A stretch of 13,881 nt of DNA from Fidelibacterota bacterium (GCA_018671635.1 JABHHG010000083.1:1-13881), one strand, 5' to 3'; positions 6,287 through 13,881 are shown, counted from the stretch's first letter. Numbers and translations: made by a program. Notes: generated from the letters alone by a model not told the origin.

Positions 6287-8626
6287 TTAATTTCTCAAAG
6301 GTTTACCCTTGGTAAGCATGTATTCTATTCGTGCAATAGATTTTGGCTCACCACACAAACTTACAAATGCCTCTCTTTCTATATCCAACAAGTATTGTTC
6401 ATCCACGGGTGAAAACGGGCCACCCTTATCTCCACCTGTTAAAACATAGCCTAATTTCTTCGCGATATGTGCATCATGCTCGCTAATTTTTTTAGATTTC
6501 AAAAAGCCCTTAATGGAGCCATCAAGAACTAAACGGCCACTGGTACCCGGCAATTTATATGTATCAACTTTAGGAGCTACATAAGATGGCGCCATTTCAA
6601 GTACAATCTGTTTTGCGCGATGCAGTATATGGCCTCGATTAATTACAATTTCATCTGATTTCCTTAAGTAACCGTAAGCTTGTGCTTTCTTTGCAGAAGT
6701 TGCAACTTTCGCAAACCCAACAACTTCAAAAACTTTTTGAACTACAGGAAATGCTCCTGGCATTGGCGACTTAATTTTCTCAGATAAATTACGAATCATT
6801 CTAAGATTTCCTCCAGCACCAGGGATAAGTCCGACACCAACTTCTACCAATCCAATATATGATTCAGCAGCCGCAACAATTTTATCACAAGCCCCTATCA
6901 CTTCAAAGCCACCGCCCAATACAAGCCCAAATGGTGCTGCCACTACCGGAAAGGATGAAAACCTTACCATTTGCGTAACATCTTGCATATGCTTGGATAC
7001 TAATTCAATACCAGACCAATCTTTACGTTGAGCGGCGTTCAAGATAATGTTTAGATTTGCGCCAGCTGAAAAATTAGTACTATCACCTGAAATCACCAAT
7101 CCATTATAACCATTATCTTTCACCCAACTTACAGCACTTTGCATCGATTGCATAATTGAGCCATCAATTGGATTCAAATCCGCATTTAACACAGAGTGGA
7201 ATTCAAGTCCAGCGATCCCATCACCTAAATCAACTAAAGATGCAGACCAATCTTGCTTAATAATCTTATTATTTTTTTTGAGAACACTAAACGAAAACTC
7301 TTTTTCACTTTTAACAACTGGCTGATATGCATTGGATTGGGGATCATAGTAACATTCTTTTCCATCAATGTAATCATAAAATTCAGTAAATCCAGAATCA
7401 GTCATCTTATTCACCCACTCTGGAATTTTTCGGCCGTCTAATTTCATGCGTTCTATAGTTACTAATACACCTAAATCATCCCATATTTCAAATGGCCCTT
7501 TACTCCAAGCAAATCCCCATTTCATTGCATTATCAATATTTACAATATCATCGGCAATTTCTGGCAATCTATTTGCGGCGTAAAGTAATGCACGAGATGT
7601 TACTGCCCATATAAACTCACCTGCAATATCTTTGCCATTTACCAATGCATTAAATCGTTTAGCAGGATTAATATTCTCGCGTGCTATCCTAACCGAACCA
7701 TATCTTGATTTAGTCTGAGGTGAATACTCCAAAGTTTTTAAATCGATAGAATGGATAACTCCCTTTTCAATTTTCTTATAGAATCCCTGCCCACTCTTTT
7801 GGCCCAACCAATTATTATCCAACATCTTAGTAATATAATTCGGAAGCTTGAATCCTTCACGTTCTTCATCCTCAAGACAATTGTCATAAGCTGTCTTCGC
7901 CACAAAGGATAAAGTATCTAAACCCACAACATCAGCCGTTCTAAAAGTGGCACTTTTGGGCCTCCCAATTAATGCACCTGTTAATGCATCCACATCTTCA
8001 ATTGAGAGATTACGCTTATATGCCTCTTCTAAAGTGGCCATCATGCCAAATACGCCAATTCTATTTGCTACAAAATTTGGAGTATCCTTGGCATAAACCA
8101 CTCCTTTTCCAAGCACATTTTCAAGAAAATCTGCCATTGGTTTTATGAGCGATTGATCTGTATCAGCATGTGTAATTATCTCTACCAATTTCATATATCG
8201 AGGTGGATTAAAGAAATGAGTAATAAAAAATCTTTTCTTCATTGAAGCATCCATAGTATCAACTAAAGTAGATGCAGCAAGGCCAGATGTATTAGATGTG
8301 ACAATCGAATTTGGATTTACATGGGGTGAAATTCGCTTATATAAGCCATGCTTCCATTCAATTTTTTCAGCAATAACCTCTATAATCCAATCGCATTCTT
8401 TTAGCTTATAAAGATGGTCATCATAATTTAGAGGTGTTATCATTTCAACATTTTTAGGATTATAAAACGCTGCGGGTTTTATCTTTACTGTCGCTTCAAC
8501 GCCTTTTTTAGCCACATCTTGAGACATGTCAAATGCATAAACTGGAATTTTTGCGTTCGTCAAATGGGCCGCAATTTGAGCCCCCATTACACCTGCACCA
8601 AGTATACCAACTCTTTTAATTTCCAT
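6287..8626 (-). CDS. fadN: 3-hydroxyacyl-CoA dehydrogenase / enoyl-CoA hydratase, FadN type
   Basis: Fused enzyme for the hydration and second oxidation steps of fatty-acid beta-oxidation, using NAD+. The 779-residue protein starts with a Rossmann fold, GAGVMG (10-15). It has the dehydrogenase active-site segments SNTSG (111-115) and HFFNPP (137-142, catalytic His137), then the C-terminal dehydrogenase domain including NRIG and GQGFYKK (279-285). The hydratase domain follows at about 455-610: FSAGANL oxyanion-hole loop (519-525), GGGFE (Glu575) and LVEVGVGLIPGAGG (Glu595). Both hydratase glutamates are present. Dehydrogenase-first order and length match Bacillus subtilis FadN (YusL), the reverse of E. 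coli FadB. The frame stays open upstream to 8719, but that extension overlaps the thiolase gene. The ATG at 8626, which gives MEIKRVGILG, is correct for the family and has AGGG 10 bases upstream. It is the last gene of the operon, 13 bases after the thiolase. Confidence 0.93.
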   Translation of the reverse strand: MEIKRVGILGAGVMGAQIAAHLTNAKIPVYAFDMSQDVAKKGVEATVKIKPAAFYNPKNVEMITPLNYDDHLYKLKECDWIIEVIAEKIEWKHGLYKRISPHVNPNSIVTSNTSGLAASTLVDTMDASMKKRFFITHFFNPPRYMKLVEIITHADTDQSLIKPMADFLENVLGKGVVYAKDTPNFVANRIGVFGMMATLEEAYKRNLSIEDVDALTGALIGRPKSATFRTADVVGLDTLSFVAKTAYDNCLEDEEREGFKLPNYITKMLDNNWLGQKSGQGFYKKIEKGVIHSIDLKTLEYSPQTKSRYGSVRIARENINPAKRFNALVNGKDIAGEFIWAVTSRALLYAANRLPEIADDIVNIDNAMKWGFAWSKGPFEIWDDLGVLVTIERMKLDGRKIPEWVNKMTDSGFTEFYDYIDGKECYYDPQSNAYQPVVKSEKEFSFSVLKKNNKIIKQDWSASLVDLGDGIAGLEFHSVLNADLNPIDGSIMQSMQSAVSWVKDNGYNGLVISGDSTNFSAGANLNIILNAAQRKDWSGIELVSKHMQDVTQMVRFSSFPVVAAPFGLVLGGGFEVIGACDKIVAAAESYIGLVEVGVGLIPGAGGNLRMIRNLSEKIKSPMPGAFPVVQKVFEVVGFAKVATSAKKAQAYGYLRKSDEIVINRGHILHRAKQIVLEMAPSYVAPKVDTYKLPGTSGRLVLDGSIKGFLKSKKISEHDAHIAKKLGYVLTGGDKGGPFSPVDEQYLLDIEREAFVSLCGEPKSIARIEYMLTKGKPLRN

Positions 8627-8639
8627 GATATGATAACCC

Positions 8640-9779
8640 TTAATTAATTCTTTCAATAATAGTTGCAATGCCTTGGCCGCTACCAATGCACATAGTCGCA
8701 AGTCCATGAGTAGTATCATTTTGCTCCATTACATTCATCAATGTAACCAACAATCGTGCCCCAGAACATCCTAATGGATGACCTAATGCAATCGCCCCAC
8801 CATTAAGATTAATTTTGTCCATATCCCAACCACCCTTACGAATCACATATAAGGACTGCGCAGCAAAAGCTTCATTTAATTCGATAGTATCAATATCTGC
8901 CATAGATAAACCGGCTTTTGACAATGCTTTTTCTGTGGCTGGCAATGGACCGGAACCCATCATGCGCCAATCTACACCAGCAACCGCCCTACTTTTAATT
9001 CTAAATTTTGCTTTTACGCCACTCGCTTCAGCCAATGTATTTGAAGTAATTAATAAAGACGCTGCTCCAAAAGAAACTGGACTTGAAGTAGCTGCTGTAA
9101 TACTTCCATCTGCATCAAATGCCGGATCTAATGATTTTATTTTTTCTAAATTTGGCTCACGGGGTCCTTCATCTGCTGAGACTGTTGCACCATTAAACTC
9201 TATTGGTACTATTTCATTGTCAAATCGACCTACGGCAATTGCATTTAAAGCCTTTTCATGTGAATGCATAGCAAACGCTTCCTGATTATCTCGGGATATG
9301 TCCAATTCTTGTGCAAGGTTTTCAGCCGTTTCCCCCATTCCGATATAATATTCATTCTCATATAATGTGGGGTTAAAACTGGGATTAAATCCACCCATAG
9401 GTACACTAAACATATCTTCCACGCCAGCAGCAATTCCGCACTCATAATCACCACTTAGTACGGCTTGACTTACTTGATGTGCTGCATCCATTGATGAACC
9501 ACAAAATCTATTTACAATCTTTGCGGCAGACTCCATTGGTAAATCAGCTAATATAGAAATGCCTTTTGCCATCAGCATTCCCTGTGGACCTTCTGGAAAA
9601 GCGCATCCAACCACTAAATCATCAACTAAATCTTTTGAAATTTCAGGATTCCTCCCGACTAATTCCTTTATTACAATAGCTGCGAGATCATCTGAACGCA
9701 TGCCCAGTAAGGGGCTATTTTTTAGAACAATTGGGCTTCTTGCACCATCAATTATTACTGAATATTTTTCGTTTGACAT
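8640..9779 (-). CDS. fadA: Acetyl-CoA acyltransferase (3-ketoacyl-CoA thiolase)
   Basis: Catalyses the thiolytic cleavage that ends each beta-oxidation round, releasing acetyl-CoA. The 379-residue protein is of normal length. It has the nucleophilic cysteine in NRFCGSSMDA (Cys93), NEAFAAQ (302-308), the GHPLGCSGAR motif with His334, and the second catalytic cysteine in CIGSGQG (Cys364). The usual SDGAA-type stretch after TSS reads TSSPVSFGAA (231-240), with Phe237 where Asp is common. A strong AGAGGA ribosome-binding site precedes the ATG, 12 bases after the acyl-CoA dehydrogenase stop. Its position between acyl-CoA dehydrogenase and FadN argues for a degradative rather than biosynthetic thiolase. 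Confidence 0.94.
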   Translation of the reverse strand: MSNEKYSVIIDGARSPIVLKNSPLLGMRSDDLAAIVIKELVGRNPEISKDLVDDLVVGCAFPEGPQGMLMAKGISILADLPMESAAKIVNRFCGSSMDAAHQVSQAVLSGDYECGIAAGVEDMFSVPMGGFNPSFNPTLYENEYYIGMGETAENLAQELDISRDNQEAFAMHSHEKALNAIAVGRFDNEIVPIEFNGATVSADEGPREPNLEKIKSLDPAFDADGSITAATSSPVSFGAASLLITSNTLAEASGVKAKFRIKSRAVAGVDWRMMGSGPLPATEKALSKAGLSMADIDTIELNEAFAAQSLYVIRKGGWDMDKINLNGGAIALGHPLGCSGARLLVTLMNVMEQNDTTHGLATMCIGSGQGIATIIERIN

Positions 9780-9791
9780 TTATAATTCCTC

Positions 9792-11642
9792 TTAATCTAG
9801 GTAATATTTATTATACTTGAATAATGAGCTAACAACTGCTTTCTTTAAATGAATTCTATCACTAGAATAATTTAATTTTATAAGCCATGAATTAAAAGTA
9901 TCTAGCTTTTCTGTATTATTTTCTATTGAATCTAAATAACCTAAAATATCAATGGATCTATTTTTAACTATATCTAATTGATCTGTAATGGAGAGTAAAA
10001 ACACTTCTCTAACTTCATCTTTATGCTTTCCAGCTTCTAACTGGTTATAACGTTTGAAACATGTATCCATTATACTTAATGAAATAACCAAATCTGCAAA
10101 CGGTTCTAATAACCATTGTTCATTTTTTAAATCTTGTCCATATTTTAGAATGAGCTCATTTAATGTGAAAGCCATGGCAGATCGTGTAAACTCAACCACT
10201 TCAGCCTCTCGCTTTAGTGGCTCATCATCGGAAATATTAATTACTGGAATCCAATTTTCTGAACGATCTAGAATTAAGTCCCGAAGTGGCATTTCTTCCA
10301 TAATTGCTTTTTTCAAGGTATAGCCAGAAATAATAGTTCTATTAATTTCATTAGTGCCTTCAAAAATTCGATTAATTCTTTCATCACGATACATTCCAGC
10401 CATACCATATTCTTCAATAAATCCTGCACCACCAAGAATTTGAACACCTTCATCTACATTATAAGCCAGTGCATCAGAACCTAATATTTTACAAATTGAT
10501 GCCTCTACTCCATGATCTTCAATAGCCTTTTGAACATTTACATAATAATCCCCAGCTGACTTGTCACAATTTTCTAACTGTGCATCAATAGAACCGGAAG
10601 TCATGTAATTAACAGAGTCAGCTTCCCATGCTCGAACAATCATATTGGCAAATTTATTTTGAATCATACCAAACTCTGAAATTGGACGACTAAACTGCTC
10701 TCGTTCATTTGCATAATCTAATGCCGCATTTAAGGTGTATTTTGAGCCCGCAGCTGTAGTTACACCTAATTTATATCTTCCAACATAAAGTACATTAAAT
10801 GCAATGGGGCCACCTTGCCCAACTTTTCCTAGTACATTTTCTACGGGAACTTTGCAATTTTCAAAAAAGAAGGTGGTAGTTGATGAGCCCTTTATACCCA
10901 TTTTCTTTTCTTCGGCACCTACAACCCAACCATCACAATCCTTATCAAGAATAAAGGCAGTATATTTACCCTCTACATTGGCAAAAGTAACACAAACATC
11001 TGCCCACCCTCCATTTGTAACATAAATTTTCTGACCATTTAATAAGTAATGTTTACCATCCTCGGATAATGTGGCAGTGGTTTTACCTGAAAGTGCATCT
11101 GAGCCAGCTCCAGGCTCTGTCAAGGAGTAACAGGCCATGTATTCGCCAGTTGCCATCTTCGTTAAATATTTTTCTTTTTGTGCTTTATTTCCATACCAAA
11201 TTATAGGTAAAGAGGCAATTCCTGTATGTGCAGATGCAGTTACCATTATTGATGCGCTACGCCCTTCAGATAATCTGTCTGCTACTATACAAGATGTAGT
11301 TTTATCTAGTCCTAAACCAGCAAATTCTTCTGGTGCATCAACTCCCAAAAATCCTAATTCGCCCATTTCTTTGAAAATTTCAATGGATAATTCTTTATTA
11401 AATACATTCAATTCTTTATGGATGGGCAATATTCGATTTAATGCAAAATCTTTTGCAGCAGATTCAAACATTTTATGATCTTCTGAAAATAGTTCCCGAG
11501 AAAACACTTCCCCCTTATCAACTGAGGTCACTAAAAATGCACCGCCTCTTCCCTCAATTTTTTCAGCAGTAATTGGACTTCCTGAAAATAGTAATGTTTC
11601 AGTTGATTCTACTGCCTTTTTCAATTCTGTTGTTTCATTCAT
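9792..11642 (-). CDS. fadE: Acyl-CoA dehydrogenase, long form (FadE type)
   Basis: FAD enzyme for the first beta-oxidation step, making trans-2-enoyl-CoA and passing electrons to ETF. The 616-residue protein has an N-terminal extension of about 50 residues and a standard core: YSLTEPGAGSDA (172-183), LNGQKIYVTNGG (201-212), NEREQFSRPI (312-321), ILGGAGFIEEY (402-412) and RIFEGTNEINR (425-435), with Glu428 in the position of the catalytic base. A C-terminal mostly helical domain (about 445-616) follows, as in the long-chain-type enzymes and Bacillus FadE (about 590 residues). No ETF genes are in the window. The gene starts 7 bases after the regulator's stop codon, with its GTGAG ribosome-binding site overlapping the end of that gene, so expression is coupled to it. 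Confidence 0.94.
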   Translation of the reverse strand: MNETTELKKAVESTETLLFSGSPITAEKIEGRGGAFLVTSVDKGEVFSRELFSEDHKMFESAAKDFALNRILPIHKELNVFNKELSIEIFKEMGELGFLGVDAPEEFAGLGLDKTTSCIVADRLSEGRSASIMVTASAHTGIASLPIIWYGNKAQKEKYLTKMATGEYMACYSLTEPGAGSDALSGKTTATLSEDGKHYLLNGQKIYVTNGGWADVCVTFANVEGKYTAFILDKDCDGWVVGAEEKKMGIKGSSTTTFFFENCKVPVENVLGKVGQGGPIAFNVLYVGRYKLGVTTAAGSKYTLNAALDYANEREQFSRPISEFGMIQNKFANMIVRAWEADSVNYMTSGSIDAQLENCDKSAGDYYVNVQKAIEDHGVEASICKILGSDALAYNVDEGVQILGGAGFIEEYGMAGMYRDERINRIFEGTNEINRTIISGYTLKKAIMEEMPLRDLILDRSENWIPVINISDDEPLKREAEVVEFTRSAMAFTLNELILKYGQDLKNEQWLLEPFADLVISLSIMDTCFKRYNQLEAGKHKDEVREVFLLSITDQLDIVKNRSIDILGYLDSIENNTEKLDTFNSWLIKLNYSSDRIHLKKAVVSSLFKYNKYYLD

Positions 11643-11649
11643 AATAAAC

Positions 11650-12243
11650 TCACTTTTTAATACTTTTAATTAAAATATTTATAGATTCTTCAATGTATTT
11701 CTCAGGTGAAACTTGATCCGTACCAAAAATACAAAACCAATTAATTCCCTGAAAACCCGTCAAAAGAATTAATGAAACCGCCTTTGTATCTATATCTTTA
11801 AATTCACCAGTTCTAATTCCTTTTTGAAGCACCAACTCAAAAAGATTTAATAATTTCCTGTAAAGACTTTTGGATCTTTCTTTAATTTCATCATCTTGAT
11901 TAGAAAGTGCCCAAAATTCAACTTCAGCTAAAAAGACATATTTTTTTTCTTTAAATACATCCAAAACCGCTGAAGCAAAATCTCTTAGTGTATCAGATGC
12001 AGATCTATGTACACTACTTCCACTGTAAAAATCGGGGAAACAATAAATCTCCCAATGATCAATTAACGCAATAAATAAATCTTTCTTAGATGGATAATGA
12101 TGATATAAAGCTCCTTTGCTCAATCCAGATTTTAGCACAATGTCATCCATTCGGGTATTCGCATAGCCATTAATAACAAACACCTCCATGGCTGCCTCTA
12201 ATATTTGATACTGTCTCTCTTCTTTAGATTTGTTTTCTGCCAT
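11650..12243 (-). CDS. TetR-family transcriptional regulator of the beta-oxidation operon
   Basis: The 197-residue protein has a classical TetR N-terminal DNA-binding domain: ILEAAMEVFVINGYANTRM, then the recognition region MDDIVLKSGLSKGALYHHY (32-50) and PSKKDLFIALID. A divergent, mostly helical ligand domain (about 65-197) follows. It is the first gene of the fad operon, so it probably represses itself and the three enzymes together, and is relieved by a long-chain acyl-CoA, as for Bacillus FadR, also a TetR-family protein. The ligand is inferred from context only. A perfect palindrome of TetR-operator type lies 7 bases ahead of the start codon. No good Shine-Dalgarno is visible, so low-level or short-leader translation is possible. 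Confidence 0.92.
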   Translation of the reverse strand: MAENKSKEERQYQILEAAMEVFVINGYANTRMDDIVLKSGLSKGALYHHYPSKKDLFIALIDHWEIYCFPDFYSGSSVHRSASDTLRDFASAVLDVFKEKKYVFLAEVEFWALSNQDDEIKERSKSLYRKLLNLFELVLQKGIRTGEFKDIDTKAVSLILLTGFQGINWFCIFGTDQVSPEKYIEESINILIKSIKK

Positions 12244-12250
12244 AATTCAT

Positions 12251-12264
12251 ACCGACTAGTCGGT
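12251..12264. promoter_or_regulatory. Palindromic operator of the TetR-type regulator
   Basis: ACCGACTAGTCGGT is a perfect 14-bp inverted repeat and a GC-rich island in AT-rich sequence. It lies 7 bases upstream of the regulator ATG and 4 bases downstream of the candidate -10 box, so it would cover the transcription start. Arrangement and sequence style (ACCGAC/GTCGGT) are typical of TetR-family autoregulatory sites. Binding is inferred. Confidence 0.75.
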
Positions 12265-12296
12265 TTAATTTATATCTAAACATTTATTCTACACAA
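12265..12296 (-). promoter_or_regulatory. Candidate promoter of the fad operon
   Basis: On the minus strand a TTGTGT hexamer (12296-12291) is followed by a 16-base spacer and TATAAA (12274-12269). The start would fall near 12262, inside the operator palindrome, giving a leader of about 20 bases. The match to a housekeeping sigma consensus is reasonable. AT-rich background lowers confidence. Confidence 0.5.
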
Positions 12297-12310
12297 TGAT
12301 TTATTTATTC

Positions 12311-13486
12311 TTATTTTAAATTATAAATTATATTGTTTGAACTGTCTGAGAATTGGGTTATTATTCTGCTGGGTAGCGAGTGAAATGTAGGATATGTCAA
12401 TTCTTGTAATTGTATTGCATCTTTCCGAAGGTGTTTACTTGATTGCACTAAAAAATCATTTACCTTATGTTGATATCTTCTATCATCTAATAAGTTTATA
12501 GTGGCAGTAAGTATGCCAAATTCTGCTTTGCCATCCCCCACTAACTTTTTGATTAATTTTTGTATGGATATATTGGAATCATCTCTCATTTCAAATTCAA
12601 TGAATTGTTCTTCAATTTTTGATAATGCCATCAGGAAATCAGCAGCTCTTGGGGTGGATTGGAATTCATTGTTACGGATATTTTTTCTACATTGAGTCAT
12701 TCTTGAATTGAAAATATTTGAATTTATTGAAGGTAAGAATTTATAAATGTGAACAAATTGTGGCGATGAATACTTTTCAATATTTTTCAATAGACTTGCT
12801 TTTTCACTTCGAGTAATTTGAAATTCATACTCACTAATTGAGAAATCAATATTAATCAAATTACTTAATTCATTCAACTCCATCGCTATTTGATTTTGAA
12901 TTACATTTAATTGAGAATCAATAGTCTTATTTAAGAGTATATATATTGCCTGAGAGCCCTCCATTGCATCATAGTATGGATTCACGCCATATTTCATTAC
13001 ATCAATAATATCACTTACAATCACGGTTACATCATTCAGAAAGTGAGCATATAATAAAGTGCAAAATTGCAAGGATCTTTTTATTTCTAGCTTCATTAAG
13101 GTTGAATCAGTAGAGATATCACTGAGTAAAATATTTTCAATATATGATGAATATTCAGTTAATAATTCAGTCATATCATGAGAAGTAAAAATTAAATTGT
13201 ATCTTTCGAAAGTCTGATCGGAAACTCTAAATGGTGTATAATCCATTTGAAATTTGTTTAATTCACCTGTAGTTAGAAAATTAATCCATTCAGGGTAATC
13301 TAACAATCTCAACTCAAGTGAAGTGTAGAGTTCTTTAATTTGATTAATTTCGCCCTTAATTTTAACTTGAAAGCCTTTAACGGGTATCCACTTTGATTTA
13401 CGATCATTTTGAATAAAAGTAGTTAGCAGAACCACGAAAATGGAAAACGTAATTAATAATATTATTTTATTGGATTTATTGGCCAT
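12311..13486 (-). CDS. Unrecognised protein with one N-terminal membrane anchor
   Basis: The product of about 391 residues was not matched to any family I know. After a short basic N-terminus (MANKSNK) there is one hydrophobic helix at about 8-25, with no lipobox or clear signal-peptidase site. A long, polar, mostly helical region follows. The topology predicts a bitopic protein with a large domain outside the cytoplasm. It is rich in Ile, Ser, Asn and Lys, has only two cysteines and no obvious enzyme motif, metal site or repeat. The frame opens from a TTG at 13501, but the ATG at 13486 sits right before the basic N-terminus and is preferred; neither has a good ribosome-binding site. It is read in the same direction as the fad operon, ending 67 bases before the regulator, but the fad promoter and operator lie between them. 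It is divergent from glycerol kinase. Function unknown. Confidence 0.75.
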   Translation of the reverse strand: MANKSNKIILLITFSIFVVLLTTFIQNDRKSKWIPVKGFQVKIKGEINQIKELYTSLELRLLDYPEWINFLTTGELNKFQMDYTPFRVSDQTFERYNLIFTSHDMTELLTEYSSYIENILLSDISTDSTLMKLEIKRSLQFCTLLYAHFLNDVTVIVSDIIDVMKYGVNPYYDAMEGSQAIYILLNKTIDSQLNVIQNQIAMELNELSNLINIDFSISEYEFQITRSEKASLLKNIEKYSSPQFVHIYKFLPSINSNIFNSRMTQCRKNIRNNEFQSTPRAADFLMALSKIEEQFIEFEMRDDSNISIQKLIKKLVGDGKAEFGILTATINLLDDRRYQHKVNDFLVQSSKHLRKDAIQLQELTYPTFHSLPSRIITQFSDSSNNIIYNLK

Positions 13487-13579
13487 CAAATGAGTTATCA
13501 ATAATAAATTACAACATTAAATTTTACATAAATTATACAGATAAATTATAAGACTTTCATCATCATCTTCGAGGTTTGA
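13487..13579. promoter_or_regulatory. Divergent promoter region between the anchored protein and glycerol kinase
   Basis: This AT-rich 93-base spacer has a plausible glycerol kinase promoter on the plus strand: TTTACA (13523-13528), 17 bases, TTATAA (13546-13551). A 10-bp direct repeat ATAAATTATA occurs at 13528-13537 and 13541-13550 with a 13-base period. Each copy contains a perfect TATAAT on the minus strand, and either could be the -10 box of the membrane-anchored protein gene, although neither has a good -35. No palindromic operator was seen. Confidence 0.4.
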
Positions 13580-13881
13580 TTGAAAAAATATATTCTTGCA
13601 ATAGATGCCGGAACAACTGGCATTACCCTACTTCTTTTTGATAAGGAAGCTCAAGTTGTTAAAAAAGCATATTCAGAATTCACACAAATTTATCCAAAAC
13701 CAGGCTGGGTAGAGCATAATCCCATTGAAATTTGGGAGACTACACTTGGCTTATTACACGAACTCACTAAGGGAATTGACATAAAATCTATCGCAAGTCT
13801 AGGTATTACCAATCAGCGCGAAACTACAGTGATTTGGGATAAATCAACATCAATACCTATCTATAATGCAATTGTATGGCA
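13580..13881 (+). CDS. glpK: Glycerol kinase (N-terminal part, cut by window edge)
   Basis: Phosphorylates glycerol to glycerol 3-phosphate with ATP. The first 100 codons are present. The only usable start is a TTG at 13580: an in-frame TGA at 13577-13579 directly precedes it, and a GAGG ribosome-binding site is 5 bases upstream. The frame then reads MKKYILAIDAGTTG. Diagnostic glycerol kinase stretches are QIYPKPGWVEHNPIEIW (36-52) and GITNQRETTVIWDK (75-88), whose Arg-Glu pair corresponds to the glycerol-binding residues in E. coli GlpK, followed by PIYNAIVWQ at the window edge. The phosphate loop reads DAGTTGIT instead of the usual DQGTTSSR; otherwise the N-terminal domain is normal. The specific phrases make another FGGY-family sugar kinase unlikely. 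Confidence 0.92.
   Translation, partial: MKKYILAIDAGTTGITLLLFDKEAQVVKKAYSEFTQIYPKPGWVEHNPIEIWETTLGLLHELTKGIDIKSIASLGITNQRETTVIWDKSTSIPIYNAIVW

Noticed and set aside
6255..6290. Possible second hairpin just after the fadN stop on the minus strand
   Set aside because: Only AAAAG/CTTTT pairs around a long A-rich loop; the stem is too weak compared with the clear terminator at 6211-6239.
8627..8719. 31-codon N-terminal extension of the FadN frame
   Set aside because: It overlaps the thiolase 3' end, encodes no family sequence, and the ATG at 8626 gives the correct Rossmann start with a ribosome-binding site.
8815..9285. Plus-strand open frame of 156 codons opposite the thiolase gene
   Set aside because: It lies opposite a certain gene, and its translation shows only the skewed composition of an antisense frame.
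11137..11478. Plus-strand open frame opposite the acyl-CoA dehydrogenase gene
   Set aside because: It is a shadow of a well-supported gene, without a ribosome-binding site or recognisable domain.
1..13881. CRISPR array, insertion sequence, tRNA or defence system
   Set aside because: No spaced direct repeats, transposase frames, terminal inverted repeats, cloverleaf-like segments or defence-protein motifs were seen; the gaps between genes are short (at most 128 bases).

Overview
AT-rich bacterial chromosomal DNA, tightly packed, with nearly all genes on the minus strand. Every complete gene except one has a recognisable housekeeping or catabolic function. The set (complex I, a Bacillus fadNAE-like beta-oxidation operon, monofunctional proline dehydrogenase, glycerol kinase) suggests a respiring heterotroph. 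The low G+C, the 11-subunit-like nuo order and the protein style point loosely to a marine FCB-type lineage (Marinimicrobia/SAR406 or a Bacteroidota relative). That placement is an impression, not a demonstrated assignment. No mobile element, CRISPR array, tRNA or rRNA was seen.

Layout. (1) 1-5181, minus strand: respiratory complex I genes in transcription order nuoA-B-C-D-H-I-J, with nuoJ cut by the window edge. Genes abut or overlap by 1-4 bases, so this is one operon. nuoE, nuoF and nuoG, which usually sit between nuoD and nuoH, are absent from that junction. NuoI carries a C-terminal extension of about 285 residues containing three copies of a ~60-residue helical-looking repeat, the most unusual thing in the window. 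(2) 5182-5309: divergent control region with a perfect 16-bp palindrome about midway between nuoA and a plus-strand proline dehydrogenase (5310-6209). (3) 6211-6239: rho-independent terminator between the convergent proline dehydrogenase and fatty-acid genes. (4) 6287-12243, minus strand: a fatty-acid beta-oxidation operon in the order TetR-family regulator, acyl-CoA dehydrogenase, thiolase, and 3-hydroxyacyl-CoA dehydrogenase/enoyl-CoA hydratase fusion (FadN type). A perfect 14-bp palindrome sits on the presumed transcription start just ahead of the regulator. (5) 12311-13486, minus strand: an unrecognised protein with one N-terminal membrane anchor. (6) 13580-end, plus strand: start of a glycerol kinase with a TTG start codon.

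How the genes work together (inference). Fatty-acid oxidation, proline oxidation and glycerol use (if glycerol 3-phosphate is oxidised by a dehydrogenase) all deliver electrons to the respiratory chain. Acyl-CoA dehydrogenase passes them through ETF and proline dehydrogenase directly to quinone, while beta-oxidation NADH can be reoxidised by complex I if NADH-input subunits exist elsewhere in the genome. If they do not, the NuoI extension is a candidate docking platform for another electron donor.
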